The position numbers were made by a program, and so were the translations under genes. A stretch of DNA of 64,000 nt. It comes from Triticum aestivum. Lineage: Eukaryota > Streptophyta > Magnoliopsida > Poales > Poaceae. How positions within the stretch are numbered: position 1 is the stretch's first letter; each line of letters starts with the position of its first letter. The stretch is taken from NCBI RefSeq assembly GCF_018294505.1, contig NC_057811.1, positions 405,444,790 through 405,508,789 of the forward strand. The letters are read 5' to 3'. A model generated the notes under the pieces. It worked only from the letters and a program-made list of their open reading frames with translations, had not been told where the DNA came from and searched no databases. This document shows positions 22,998 through 33,377 of this stretch, piece after piece.

Positions 22998-24523
22998 CGA
23001 TAACCCACAAGTATAGGGGGTCGTTTGTAGCCTTTTTCGATAAATAAGAGTGTCGAACCCAACGAGGAGCTAAAGGTAGAAAAAATATTCCCTCAAGTTC
23101 TATCGACCACCGATACAACTCTACGCACACTTGACGTCTGCTTTACCGAAAACAAATATGAAACTAGTTTGTAGGAGTGATGCTAGAACTACTTTGCAAG
23201 AATAAAACTGGAAGTACTTTGCAAGATAATAAAAGTTAGGTGTTTAGTAAAAGGGTTTGTGTCAACACGAAACTTATTTGTCCCTAGGCAATCGATAACA
23301 AGTACCGGTAATCATTCTTGTAATTTTATATGAGGGGGAGGCATGAGCTAACATACTTTCTCTACTTGGATTATATGCACTTATGATTAGACCCCTAGCA
23401 AGAATCCGCAACTACTAAAGATCATTAAGGTCGTGAAACCAAACCATAGCGTTATGTATCAAGTCCTCTTTACTCCCATACGTCACACCCCACTTACTCG
23501 GGTTTAAGCTTCTGTCACTCTCGCAACCCACCATAAGCGAACCATGAACATGTTGCAACACCCTACAGCAGGGGCCCCTCACGTTTGCGCGAGAATGGAG
23601 GGCACCATAGGATAGCACCATAAATAAAATATACAATCATACCAACCAAGATCACGATTAACCCATAGGACAAAACGGATCTACTCAAACATCATAGGAT
23701 AGCCAAATATCATTGGGAAATAATATATGGAGTTGAGCACCATGTTTAAGTAGAGATTACAGCGGGGAGAAGGGGTGTTACACCGCTGCATAGAGGGGGA
23801 GAGAGTTGGTGTTGACAGTAGCAATATTGTTGATGTAGATCATCGTGCCGATCGTTGCCCTGGCGGCACTCCGGCGCCACCGGAAGCGAGGGGGAGAGAC
23901 CCCCCCTCCTTCTTCTTCCTTGGCCTCCCCCTAGATGGGAGGAGAGTTCCCCCTTTGGTCCCGATCATTGCCCCGGCGGCACTCCGGCGCCACCGGAAGC
24001 GGAGGAGGAGTGGGAGCCCCTCCGAGATTGGATCTCCCTCTCTGTTCTCTTCTGTTTCGCGTTCCTCTGATCTAGCCGAAAACCGTTTCTTATATTCCCG
24101 GAGATCCGTAACTCCAATTGCGCTGAGATTTTAACACGATTTTTTTCCGGATATAAGCTTCCTTGCGCCCGAAGTAGAGCTCCAACCGACGTACGAGGTG
24201 AGCACAACCCACCACCACGCGCCTGGCTCAGGGGTGGTGCGCTGGTGTCTTGTGCCCTGTGTGGGCCTCCGTTTGCGGTGATTCCAACTCCCAAAAATCA
24301 CATATATTCCAAAATAATTCTCTACCAATTTTTTTGCATTTGGACTTCATTTGATATGGATATTCTGCGATACAAAAAACATGCAGAAAAACAGGAACTG
24401 GCACTGGGCACTGGATCAATAGGTTAGTCCAATAAATCATATAAAAAGGTGCCAAAATATGTGAAACTTGTATAATATTGGCATGAAACAATCAAAAATT
24501 ATAGATACGACGGAGACGTATCA
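22998..24523 (-). repeat. 3' LTR of Athila-1
   Basis: About 1.53 kb. On minus it starts TGATACGTCTCC at 24523 and ends in ...GGGTTATCG at 22998, where TCA is expected (the paired LTR begins TGATTACCC on plus), so the terminal base has mutated. Within it a GC-rich motif (CCCCGGCGGCACTCCGGCG) occurs twice at about 23862 and 23971; the other LTR has only one copy. It differs from its partner by about 37 substitutions in the first 783 bp by hand count. Confidence 0.87.
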
Positions 24524-24537
24524 GCATCCCCAAGCTT
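24524..24537 (-). other. Polypurine tract of Athila-1
   Basis: Minus AAGCTTGGGGATGC directly abuts the 3' LTR. It primes plus-strand DNA synthesis. Extra copies are at 26665 and 26721. Confidence 0.75.
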
Positions 24538-25261
24538 AATTTCCGCTCTTCCTCGAGTAGGTAAATGATAAAAAGGATAATTTTCGATGTGGAATGCTAC
24601 CTAGCATAAACTTGATCATATATCTAGTCATGGCATGAATATTAAGACATAAGTGATTCAAAGCAATAGTCTATAATTTGACATAAAGACATCAATACTC
24701 AGGCATCCCAACAAACAATCATGTCTTTCAAAATATCAATGCTAAAGAAAGTTATCCCTAAAAAATCATATAGTCTTGTCATGCTCTGTCTTCTTAACAC
24801 AAAGTATTTATCATGCACAACCCCGATGACAAGCCGAGCAATTGGTTCATACTTTTTAACGCGCTTTAGCTTTTTCAACCCTCACGCAATACATGAGTGC
24901 AAGCCATGGATATAGCACTACGAGTGGAATAGAGTATGATGATAGGGGTAAATATATAGAAGACAAAAAAGTAAGAAAATCTCACATCAACGCGGCTAAC
25001 CAACGGGCTATGGAGATGCCCATCAATTGATATCAACGTGAAGAGTAGGGTTTGGCATGCAACAAATGCACTGAGAGCTATAAGTGTATGAAAGCTCAAT
25101 ATGAAACCAAGTGGGTGTGCATCTAATCCTATAATGAAAAATTCCCACTAGTATATGAAAGTGACTACGTAGGAGACTCTCCATATGAAAAACATGGTGC
25201 TACTTTAAAGCACAAGTGTGGTAAAGGATACTAACAATGCCCCTTCTCTCTTTGTTAATTA

Positions 25262-25345
25262 ATTTATTTATTTTTTCTTTTCTTTTTTTTCTTTCTTTTC
25301 TCTTTCTTTTTTCTTTTTTTCTTTTTTTCTTTTTCTTTTTCTCTC
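25262..25345 (+). repeat. Pyrimidine (CTTT-rich) tract
   Basis: A nearly pure T/C run on the plus strand, i.e. purine-rich in the element's sense. Athila-2 has an A/G-rich tract at the corresponding place (55526-55590). Confidence 0.8.
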
Positions 25346-25585
25346 ATTGTCCAGAGTCTCATCCCGACTTGTGGGGGAATTATAGTCTCCATCATCCTTT
25401 CCTCACTGGGGCACTGCTCTAAAAATGAATAATGATGGTCATCACACTTCTATTTACTTATAACTCAAAAGACATAAAAATTACAACTCGATACCTATGA
25501 CAAAATATGACTCTATATGAATGCCTCTGGCAATGTACCAGGATGTGCAATGATCTAGCGTAACATGTATAAAAAATGATGTACG

Positions 25586-25858
25586 GTGGCTGAGCCACAA
25601 CTAGTATGTCAGCTATATGATCATGCAAAGCAATATGACAATGAATGCTCAAGTCATCAAACGGAAGCGGTGGAACTTGCATGGAAATATATCTCGGATG
25701 GCCATGGAAAAGCCATAATAGGTAGGTATGGTGGCTGTTTTGAGGAAGATATAATAAGGCTTATATGTGATAGAGTGTATCATATCACGAGGTTTGGATA
25801 CACCTGCGAAGTTTGCACCGACTCTCGATGTGAGAATGGGCAATGCATGGTACCGTAG
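25586..25858 (+). CDS. Small antisense ORF in Athila-1, unknown
   Basis: A 90-codon open frame opposite to element sense. The C-terminal part has the spaced-Cys pattern GGCFEEDI...C.RVYHIT..G...EVCT.S.CE.GQC. A homologous frame lies at 55258-55052 in Athila-2. Almost all base differences between the two change the amino acid, so protein-level selection is not supported. Its nature (gene, gene relic or just conserved DNA) is unknown. Confidence 0.3.
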   Translation: MAEPQLVCQLYDHAKQYDNECSSHQTEAVELAWKYISDGHGKAIIGRYGGCFEEDIIRLICDRVYHITRFGYTCEVCTDSRCENGQCMVP

Positions 25859-25976
25859 AGGCTAGCAAATTGCGGAAAGGTAAGAGTGCGTATAATCCAT
25901 GGACTCACATTAGTCATAAAGAACTCATATACTTATTGCAAAAGTTTATTAGCCCTCAAAGCAAAGTACTACTACA

Positions 25977-26052
25977 CATGCCCCTAGGGGGGTAGATTGG
26001 TAGGAAAAGACCATCGCTCGTCCCCGACCGCCACTCATAAGGAAGACAATCA
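25977..26052 (-). other. Conserved non-coding block, Athila-1 copy
   Basis: A stretch of about 75 bp matching 54882-54957 in Athila-2 with only a handful of mismatches when read in element sense; the core is GGCGGTCGGGGACGAGCG. Flanking DNA aligns much less well. Confidence 0.7.
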
Positions 26053-26296
26053 ATAATAAATCATGCTCCAACATCATAGCATAACGAGAGACTATATGTG
26101 CATGCTTCGGGAATCACAAACCTTAACACCAATATTCCTACTAAACACAACCATTTACTAGTACCTCCCACATATTACCATCTCTATATCGCAAAACTAT
26201 TGCAAGAAATCAAACATATCATATTCAGTGATCCATAAGTTTTATGTTGGATTTTATGACTAACCATGCAATTGACCAATTCCTTTTGACTCTCTA

Positions 26297-26505
26297 AATA
26301 GATATAAGTGAAGCATGGGAGTTTAATTCTTTCTACAAAAGATCATGATCTAATAAATATAAGTGAAGCAAAAGAGCATTCTTCAAACAACGGTTTTCTA
26401 TGTGAAGAGAAACATGCAATCCAAACTTCAAATGATATAAGTGAAGCACATGAAGCATTCTATAAAGCCACACCCAAAAGATATAAGTGAAGTGCAAGGA
26501 GCATT
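26297..26505 (-). repeat. Dispersed short repeats ATATAAGTGAAG
   Basis: Four copies of (G)ATATAAGTGAAG at about 26301, 26358, 26436 and 26480 on plus, some followed by GCATTCT. Reverse-complement copies occur in Athila-2 at about 54491-54608. Confidence 0.65.
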
Positions 26506-26664
26506 CTATAAATCAACCATGAACTATCTCATACCAGCATGGTGCATAAAATAAAAGTGAAAACTAAATGCAAAAGACGCTCCAAGATTTGCACATATCA
26601 TGTGAACGAAACGTATCCAAAAACATACCAATACTTGTTGAAGAAAGATGGGATGCCTTCCGGG

Positions 26665-26734
26665 GCATCCCCAAGCTTAGAAGCTTGAGTCTCCTTGAAT
26701 ATTTACTTGGGGTGCCTTGGGCATCCCCAAGCTT
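26665..26734 (-). other. Two internal polypurine-tract copies in Athila-1
   Basis: GCATCCCCAAGCTT on plus at 26665-26678 and 26721-26734, identical to the true tract at 24524-24537 but about 2.15 kb upstream of it in element sense. Confidence 0.7.
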
Positions 26735-27576
26735 GAGCTCTTGCCTCTCCTCCTTCTCCTCACATCGAGACCTCCTCGATCTTCGAACACTTCATCCACA
26801 CAAAACTTAACCAAAGTTTTAGTGGCGGGGTTAGTGAATATGGGAATGAAATCCCATCATGTACTGCTGTAACATTATTGTATAATTATAAACAAACATT
26901 ACCCACTGTATGCTATCACAATTCTATAGCCCCAAGTCAAGGAGGCTTCAACAAGAATTCAAACAAACGCAAATAAAGAAGCTATAACAGCGATCTGTGA
27001 AAACAGGACAGTCTGTAAAGATTTGAACATCCACCATACTTATGTAACTCTAAAATTCTGAGAAAATTAGGAAAAATAAAAAATTTGTATATAAAGACAG
27101 TGTAAAAAGTTTCAGAACCGTTTGACGTTCCAGTAAAAATGTAAAATCGTGCACTACAGCCAAAGTTTCTGTTTTGCACCGCACAAACCAACAAGCAATC
27201 TAAACATCCTAAATGCAAACCTTGGCACATTATTTTTATAATACAATGGAATTGTACAAGGGGATAATTATTTTTGTTGAAAAATTTCTGTAATTAAGAT
27301 TCACAAAGTTTCCATGAGCATGAACAAAGTTCAAGGACGTCCCCCCACTTTCACAATGCTCCTCTCTCTCACTTTTGCTTTTCTTTTTCTGAAGTTTTAA
27401 GGTTCCCCCTTTTTTTGTTTTTAAACTATATAAAAGCATTCAACAGAAATAAATGACTCTCTAAAACTTCCGGGTTGTCTCCCTAGCAGCGCTTTCTTTA
27501 AAGCCATTAAGCTAGGCATAAAGTGCTCAAGTAATGGATCCACCAGGATCCCAAGGTATATCAAAGCCAATTTGAA

Positions 27577-28870
27577 TTACAATGATTTGGCATTTAGTAG
27601 TGAGCACAAAGCAACATATGTCAAGCAATGACGAAGTCTAACTCTCTTCCTATGCATCGGCATGTCATACAAGAACAATTCATAAACATCAAGTAAAGGC
27701 CAATACATAGCATAAGCAGTTTCTTGCAATTTTTTCGTGTTGGAAACATAAAGAAGCGGAGATGTAGTTCCTCTCTCATAATAATTGCAAGTAGGAGCAG
27801 CAAGCACATGCATATTATATTCATCAAAATCATCATGTGCAATGATAAAAGGCAACCCATCAATATAATCCTTAATAAGTGCAAACTTCTTCGATATAGT
27901 GTAGTTTGGAGAATTCAAAAAGGTAATAGGACTATCATGTGTGGGTGCAATAGCAACAATTTCATTCTTAACATAAGGAACTATAGAAAGTTCATCTTCA
28001 TAAGCATAATTCATATTGGCATCTTGGTCACAAGCATAGCAAACATCAAGTTCATCAAAAAGGGATATTTCAAATGAATCAACGAGATCATAGCAATTAT
28101 CATAGCATTCATCCTTCGGTAAGAACGAAGGGGCATTAAATAATGTATGAGTTGAAGAGTTACTCTCATTAGAAGGTGGGCACGGGTAGCTAATCCGCTC
28201 TTCCTCCTATTGTTCTTCGCCCTCCTCATCATCTTTTTCATCTAATGAGCTCACAGTTTCATCAATTTCTTCTTCCATAAGACTCCTACAAAATATTAGT
28301 GTCTTCTTGGACAACGGAGACTTTCTCAATAAATTCATCAATATCGGAATTATATTTATAATTATCATATTTAAGGATGGCAAAATTTTCAGGTCTATAA
28401 ACATCATCATCAAAAGCTTCAAACTTTTCAAACAAAGATTCAATTTCATAAGCACCCTTAAAAGCAACAAATTCTTCTATTCTTTCCACATCATAGTAAT
28501 CATATATACCATTAGCATAAGAAGCTAAGGTTTCATTATCATTAAATTTGCATGAAAACAGAATGTGTGGAGCATTCATCCTAGAGCAACAAGTAAAATC
28601 ATATCTCAAGCATAAATCCCGAGCATACCAATGCAACATATAAATTTGATCCCATAAAAGTTTCCCTTTTTGTGTCAATCGATAATCCCTAAAGTATTCA
28701 CGTTGATCCAACGTTACTCCCATTATCATGTTGAATGGGGTTTTCTCAGGATTATCAAAGTAGTGCATAATATCTTTCAAATAATGAGCATCGAGGGTTT
28801 TAGGAGGTTCCCCATCTCCATGAGTAGCAAGTACAACTAATTTTTTTGGTGTTTCGTGTTCCATATCCAT
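27577..28870 (-). pseudogene. Athila-1 unknown protein in the gag position (one frameshift, one stop)
   Basis: The start MDMEHETPKKLVVLATHGDG is at 28870, about 95 bp inside the primer site. The first 194 codons (to 28286) are continuous. A frameshift near 28290-28300 leads to an acidic run (EEEIDETVSSLDEKDDEEG), a TAG at 28207-28209 breaks it, and the same frame continues to 27577 with a Cys/Tyr/Asp-rich part (ECYDNCYDLVDSFE) and a basic C-terminus. The whole would be about 430 residues. I see no capsid, zinc-knuckle, protease or enzyme motif, so the function is unknown. Its place behind the primer site suggests it took over the gag slot of a non-autonomous element. Confidence 0.6.
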
Positions 28871-28965
28871 AACTAGAGATAGAGAACAACTTAGAACAGA
28901 AAATAAGAACTACTTAGTGATAAAGCAAACAAGCACACACGAGAATATTCACCCCATGCTATTGC

Positions 28966-28983
28966 TCCCCGGCAACGGCGTCA
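28966..28983 (-). other. Primer-binding site of Athila-1
   Basis: Minus TGACGCCGTTGCCGGGGA differs by one base from the Asp-tRNA-type site in Athila-2 (51267-51284). Confidence 0.8.
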
Positions 28984-28994
28984 GAAAAAGGTCT

Positions 28995-29778
28995 TGATTA
29001 CCCACAAGTATAGGGGATCGTTTGTAGCCTTTTTCGATAAATAAGAGTGTCGAACCCAACGAGGAGCTAAAGGTAGAACAAATATTCCCTCAAGTTCTAT
29101 CGACCACTGATACAACTCTACGCACACTTGACGTCTGCTTTACCAAAAACAAGTATGAAACTAGTTTTTAGGAGTGATGCTAGAACTACTTTGCAAAAAT
29201 AAAACTAGAAGTACTTTGCAAGATAATAAAAGTTAGGTGTTTAGTAAAAGGGTATGTGTCAACAAGAAAGTTATTTGTCCCTAGGCAATCGGTAACAAGT
29301 ACTGGTAATCATTCTTGTAATTTTATATGAGGTACAGGCATGAGCTAACATACTTTCTCTACTTGGATTATATGCACTTATGATTGGACCCCTAGCAAGC
29401 ATCCGCAACTACTAAAGATCATTAAGGTCGTGAAACCAAACCATAGCATCATGTATCAAGTCCTCTTTACTCCCATATGTCATACCCCACTTACTCGGGA
29501 TTAAACTTCTGTCTCTCTCGCAACCCACCATAAGCGAACCATGAACATATTGCAACACCCTACAGCGGGGGCCCCTTACGTTTGCACGAGAACGGAGAGC
29601 ACCATAGGACAGCACCATAAATAAAATATACAATCATACCAACCAAGATCACGATTAACCCACAGGACAAAACGGATCTACTCAAACATCATAGGATAGC
29701 CAAATATCATTGGGAAATAATATATGGAATTGAGCACCATATTTAAGTAGAGATTACAGCGGGGAGAAGGGGTGTTAC
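28995..29778 (-). repeat. 5' LTR of Athila-1, part 1 (left of the Tat-E insertion)
   Basis: Starts TGATTACCC on plus and matches 22998-23779 throughout. It is broken after GTGTTAC by Tat-E and continues at 62543. Confidence 0.87.
29774..29778. repeat. Target-site duplication GTTAC, left copy
   Basis: Repeated at 62538-62542. It flanks Tat-E. Confidence 0.9.
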
Positions 29779-29962
29779 TGTCGGTGTACAAAAGTAGGGG
29801 CACACCTTTGTACCCCTTTACTTGTGCGCGGGCAATCTGAGCCACGCGCCATAGCCACACTAAGTAGGGCAGAGGAGGGGAGCCGGAGAGAAGCCGAAGC
29901 CCAAGACAACCACGACAACACCAGGACCAGGAGCACTGAGAGCAAAGGGGCGAGGTGGACTC

Positions 29963-30305
29963 CCCCGGCAAGATCCTTGCTGGGGCGGCCTCCGCGGCCC
30001 CGGCAAGAGCCTTGCCGGGGCAACTTGCCCAACACCCACAGAGTGAGCCACCCTTGAGCCCAGGGGTTCCAAGTATCACCAACAGCTATGTTGGAACCCA
30101 GGCTCGGGAGGCACCCCTGTAAGTGACATGCAGATCTTCGTCAAGATCATAAGTACATGAGATCAGATGAGGACTAGAAGACGGCAACCCTCGGCGGAAT
30201 CCTTGCCAAGGGAAGCCACACGACCCCCAGCAAGATCCTTGCCGGGGACGACTGCACGCCTCGGCAAGACCCTTGCCGCCCCCCCTGCAAGGTCCTTGCC
30301 GAGGA
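29963..30305 (+). repeat. Array of six GGCAAG-CCTTGCC hairpins in the Tat-E LTR
   Basis: Imperfect palindromes of the form CCCGGCAAGA(T)CCTTGCCGGG at about 29963, 29998, 30191, 30225, 30259 and 30285. The same set is in the right LTR (61526-61870), with some stems closer to perfect there. Each could fold into a short GC-rich stem-loop in RNA or single-stranded DNA. Confidence 0.75.
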
Positions 30306-30713
30306 CATCAGCGGGGCCACTGCCAGGCCCGCGCCAGCCAAAGTTTCCCACCGCCGTTCGCATGAAGCTGCCAGCCCAACCAGCTGGGCTGGCACCTGTG
30401 TGGAAACATGCTGCTTCCAGGCCAGATCGGCAAGCGCCTGCGTGGCGGCATGCAGATCTTCGTGAAGACCCTACCACCGCGCCACCTCAGCTGCCTGCCT
30501 GCCTACATGGCGCCGCACGCATCGCTGGCCAGGGCACGTGTCGAAGCGAGGAGGAGCGGCGACAGATGGGACGGGCCTCGCTCCCGTCCCCGATAAAGCT
30601 AGGGGACACCTCAGTGGTGCATTAAATGCGTCTTGTCCTGTAATATGTGTGATAAGCTCGCAGTACTGTATGCCTTTCCACCTCCTGTGTGCCACTGTGG
30701 CAGCCCCTTTCGA

Positions 30714-30722
30714 CTATAAAAG
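30714..30722 (+). promoter_or_regulatory. TATA box of Tat-E 5' LTR
   Basis: CTATAAAAG. The same box is at 62279-62287 in the 3' LTR. Confidence 0.6.
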
Positions 30723-30974
30723 GAGGCCCATGGCGTACTAGAGAGGGATTCGGCTCTTTTGGACCACGCAGCCACCATAGCTAGTTCGAGAGCTCAAGAA
30801 CTCTCTGAAATACAGCCACCAAAGCAGGACTAGGGTATTACGCATCCTCGCGACCCGAACCCATGTAAACGATCCTTGTGTTGACTGCTAATCCTGCTCT
30901 TCTCACAACCCTGTGCCCCGGGAACCGTAGTAGGGATTCTTGTGATCCCATAGGTGTTGTTTCTCACCGACATC

Positions 30975-30992
30975 TTTGGCGCGCCAGGTAGG
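30975..30992 (+). other. Probable primer-binding site of Tat-E
   Basis: TTTGGCGCGCCAGGTAGG lies 2 bp after the LTR, the usual place. I do not assign the tRNA. Confidence 0.6.
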
Positions 30993-31233
30993 GGGCGCAA
31001 TTGTGAGAATCTGGTCTGGTAGTTGGCCTAGCAGTTCTTCATCGCCGCGGTTTTTGAAGAAGAAGACGGCCAGGAGAAAACGGCGCCGCCTGCGAGCGCG
31101 AAGGACGCCAGCGCAGCAACCAAAAGAAGAAAAGCTAAGTCATTCCGAGCCTTGAGCTATTTCCTTTTATACATAAGGTTATTGTCTTCAGAGATCCTGC
31201 CTATGTATGGAAAACCTGTACGCAAAGGGGCCC

Positions 31234-31377
31234 TCCCGCAATTGGCAACGCCCTCATTCTGTTTCGAGTCCGCTCAACAGCTCGAGCGGCCGCGTCGAGA
31301 GTGGCAGGGTAGCCTTCCACAATTAGCAACGCTCTCGATTCTGGCTCGAGTCAAGATCGATAGTTCGAGCGGCCGCG
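31234..31377 (+). repeat. Two-copy imperfect tandem repeat in the Tat-E leader
   Basis: Units at about 31234-31294 and 31313-31377 share CAATTRGCAACGC(C/T)CTC, a CTCGAGTC-like part and the end TCGAGCGGCCGCG. In the antisense gene's direction this is 3' flank. The rest of 30993-31643 shows nothing I can name. Confidence 0.65.
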
Positions 31378-31643
31378 CTAAGAGCGATAAGGTGGTTCGC
31401 CCGGCAGCAAGCACACCCGGCAGGCCAATGGGGATTCATCCTCAACACGCCGCCCTGGGTTTACGCGCCAGCGAGCCTACCCGATTAACGTAGGGTGGAC
31501 ATACAAAGGAAAATCAAACAGAAGAATGACATGCATAATAGCAAAAGTACTGCAGAAGTACTATTACATCACTTGTTGCCGCAGTTCTAACTAAAGATGA
31601 AAATCGTATTGGTTGTGAACTTGCACCAACGAAAAGAAACGGA

Positions 31644-31648
31644 GTGCC
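31644..31648. repeat. Target-site duplication GTGCC, left copy
   Basis: Repeated at 40157-40161, flanking Angela. The right copy overlaps the stop codon of the Tat-E antisense gene. Confidence 0.9.
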
Positions 31649-33363
31649 TGTTGGCAATATGCCCTAGAGGCAATAATAAATAGGTTATTATTATATTTCC
31701 TTGATCATGATAATCGTTTATTATCCATGCTAGAATTGTATTGATAGGAAACTCAAATACATGTGTGGATACATAGACAACACCATGTCCCTAGTAAGCC
31801 TCTAGTTGACTAGCTCGTTGATCAATAGATGGTTACGGTTTCCTGACCATGGACATAGGATGTCGTTGATAACGGGATCACATCATTAGGAGAATGATGT
31901 GATGGACAAGACCCCAATCCTAAGCCTAGCACAAGATCGTGTAGTTCGTTTGCTCAGAGCTTTTCTAATGTCAAGTATCATTTCCTTAGACCATGAGATT
32001 GTGCAACTCCCGGATACCGTAAGAATGCTTTGGGTGCACCAAACGTCACAACGTAACTGGGTGGCTATAAAGGTGCACTGCAGGTATCTCCAAAAGTGTC
32101 TGTTGGGTTGGCACGAATCGAGACTGGGATTTGTCACTCCGTGTAAACGGAGAGGTATCTCTAGGCCCACTCGGTAGGACATCATCATAATGTGCACAAT
32201 GTGACCAAGGAGTTGATCACGGGATGATGTGAGTTACAGAACGAGTAAAGAGACTTGCCGGTAACGAGATTGAACAAGGTATAGGGATACCGACAATCGA
32301 ATCTCGGGCAAGTAACATACCGATAGACAAAGGGAATTGTATACGGGATTGATTGAATCCTCGACATCGTGGTTCATTCGATGAGATCATCGTGGAACAT
32401 GTGGGAGCCAACATGGGTATCCAGATCCCGCTGTTGGTTATTGGCCGGAGAACGTCTCGGTCATGTCTGCATGGTTCCCGAACCCGTAGGGTCTACACAC
32501 TTAAGGTTCGGTGACACTAGGGTTATAGAGATATTAGTATGCGGTAACCCGAAAGTTATTCGGAGTCCCGGATGAGATCCCGGACGTCACGAGGAGTTCC
32601 GGAATGGTCCGGAGGTAAAGATTTATATATGGGAAGTCTTATTTTGGTCGCCAGAAAAGTTTCGCACTTTATCGGTATTGTACCGGGAGTGCCGAAAGGG
32701 GTCCGGGGGTCCACCAGCCCCGGGGGGCCACATGGGCTGTAGGGGGTGCGCCTTGGCCTATATGGGCCAAGGGCACCAGCCCCAAGAGGCCCATGCGCCA
32801 AGAGATAAGGAAAAGGGAGAGTCCTAAAGGGGGAAGGCACCTCCGAGGTGCCTTGGGGGGGAAGGACTCCTCCCTGGCCGCACCCTTCCTTGGAGGAAGG
32901 GCCAAGGCTGCACCCCCCCTCTCCCTTGTCCCTATATATAGTGGGGGGAGGGAGGGCAGCAGAAATCCAAGCCCTGGCGCCTCCCTCTCCCTCCCGTGAC
33001 ACATCTCCCTCCTCCCGCAGCGCTTGGCGAAGCCCTGTTGGAATCCCGCTACTTCCACCACCACGCCGTCGTGCTGCTGGATCTCCATCAACCTCTCCTC
33101 CCCCCTTGCTGGATCAAGAAGGAGGAGACGTCGCTGCTCCGTACGTGTGTTGAACGTGGAGGTGCCGTCCGTTCGGCGCTAGGATCATCGGTGATTTGGA
33201 TCACGACGAGTACGACTCCATCAACCCCGTTCTCTTGAACGCTTCCGCTCGCGATCTACAAGGGTATGTAGATGCACTCCCCTTCCCCTCGTTGCTAGAT
33301 TACTCCATAGATTGATCTTGGTGATGCGTAGAAAATTTTGAATTTCTGCTACGTTCCCCTACA
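31649..33363 (+). repeat. 5' LTR of Angela
   Basis: About 27 substitutions and a few indels against the 3' LTR by hand count (about 1.6%). TATA box at 32932-32940. Confidence 0.94.
32932..32940 (+). promoter_or_regulatory. TATA box of Angela 5' LTR
   Basis: CTATATATA followed by GTGGGG. The same box is at about 39725-39733 in the 3' LTR. Confidence 0.6.
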
Positions 33364-33364
33364 G

Positions 33365-33377
33365 TGGCATCATGAGC
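33365..33377 (+). other. Primer-binding site of Angela
   Basis: TGGCATCATGAGC is a diverged version of the initiator-Met type, 1 bp after the LTR. Confidence 0.7.

Larger units (their letters stand above)
24538..27576 (-). other. Athila-1 long 3' non-coding region
   Basis: Three kilobases with no recognisable gene in sense direction. It holds a pyrimidine tract, an antisense ORF, a conserved block, a short repeated motif and two extra polypurine-tract copies (listed separately). Several of these recur in Athila-2 in the same order (53620-56331), so the region is homologous though mostly diverged. Confidence 0.7.
29779..30972 (+). repeat. 5' LTR of Tat-E
   Basis: TG...CA with 8-bp terminal inverted repeats TGTCGGTG/CACCGACA. 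GC-rich. Contains the hairpin array 29963-30305 and a TATA box at 30714-30722. Confidence 0.92.

Noticed and set aside
25237..25422. 61-codon Phe/Leu-rich ORF
   Set aside because: It is the translation of the CTTT tract, a low-complexity artefact.
26301..26490. Possible CRISPR-like array of ATATAAGTGAAG repeats
   Set aside because: Copies are short, imperfect and irregularly spaced, and this is plant repeat DNA.
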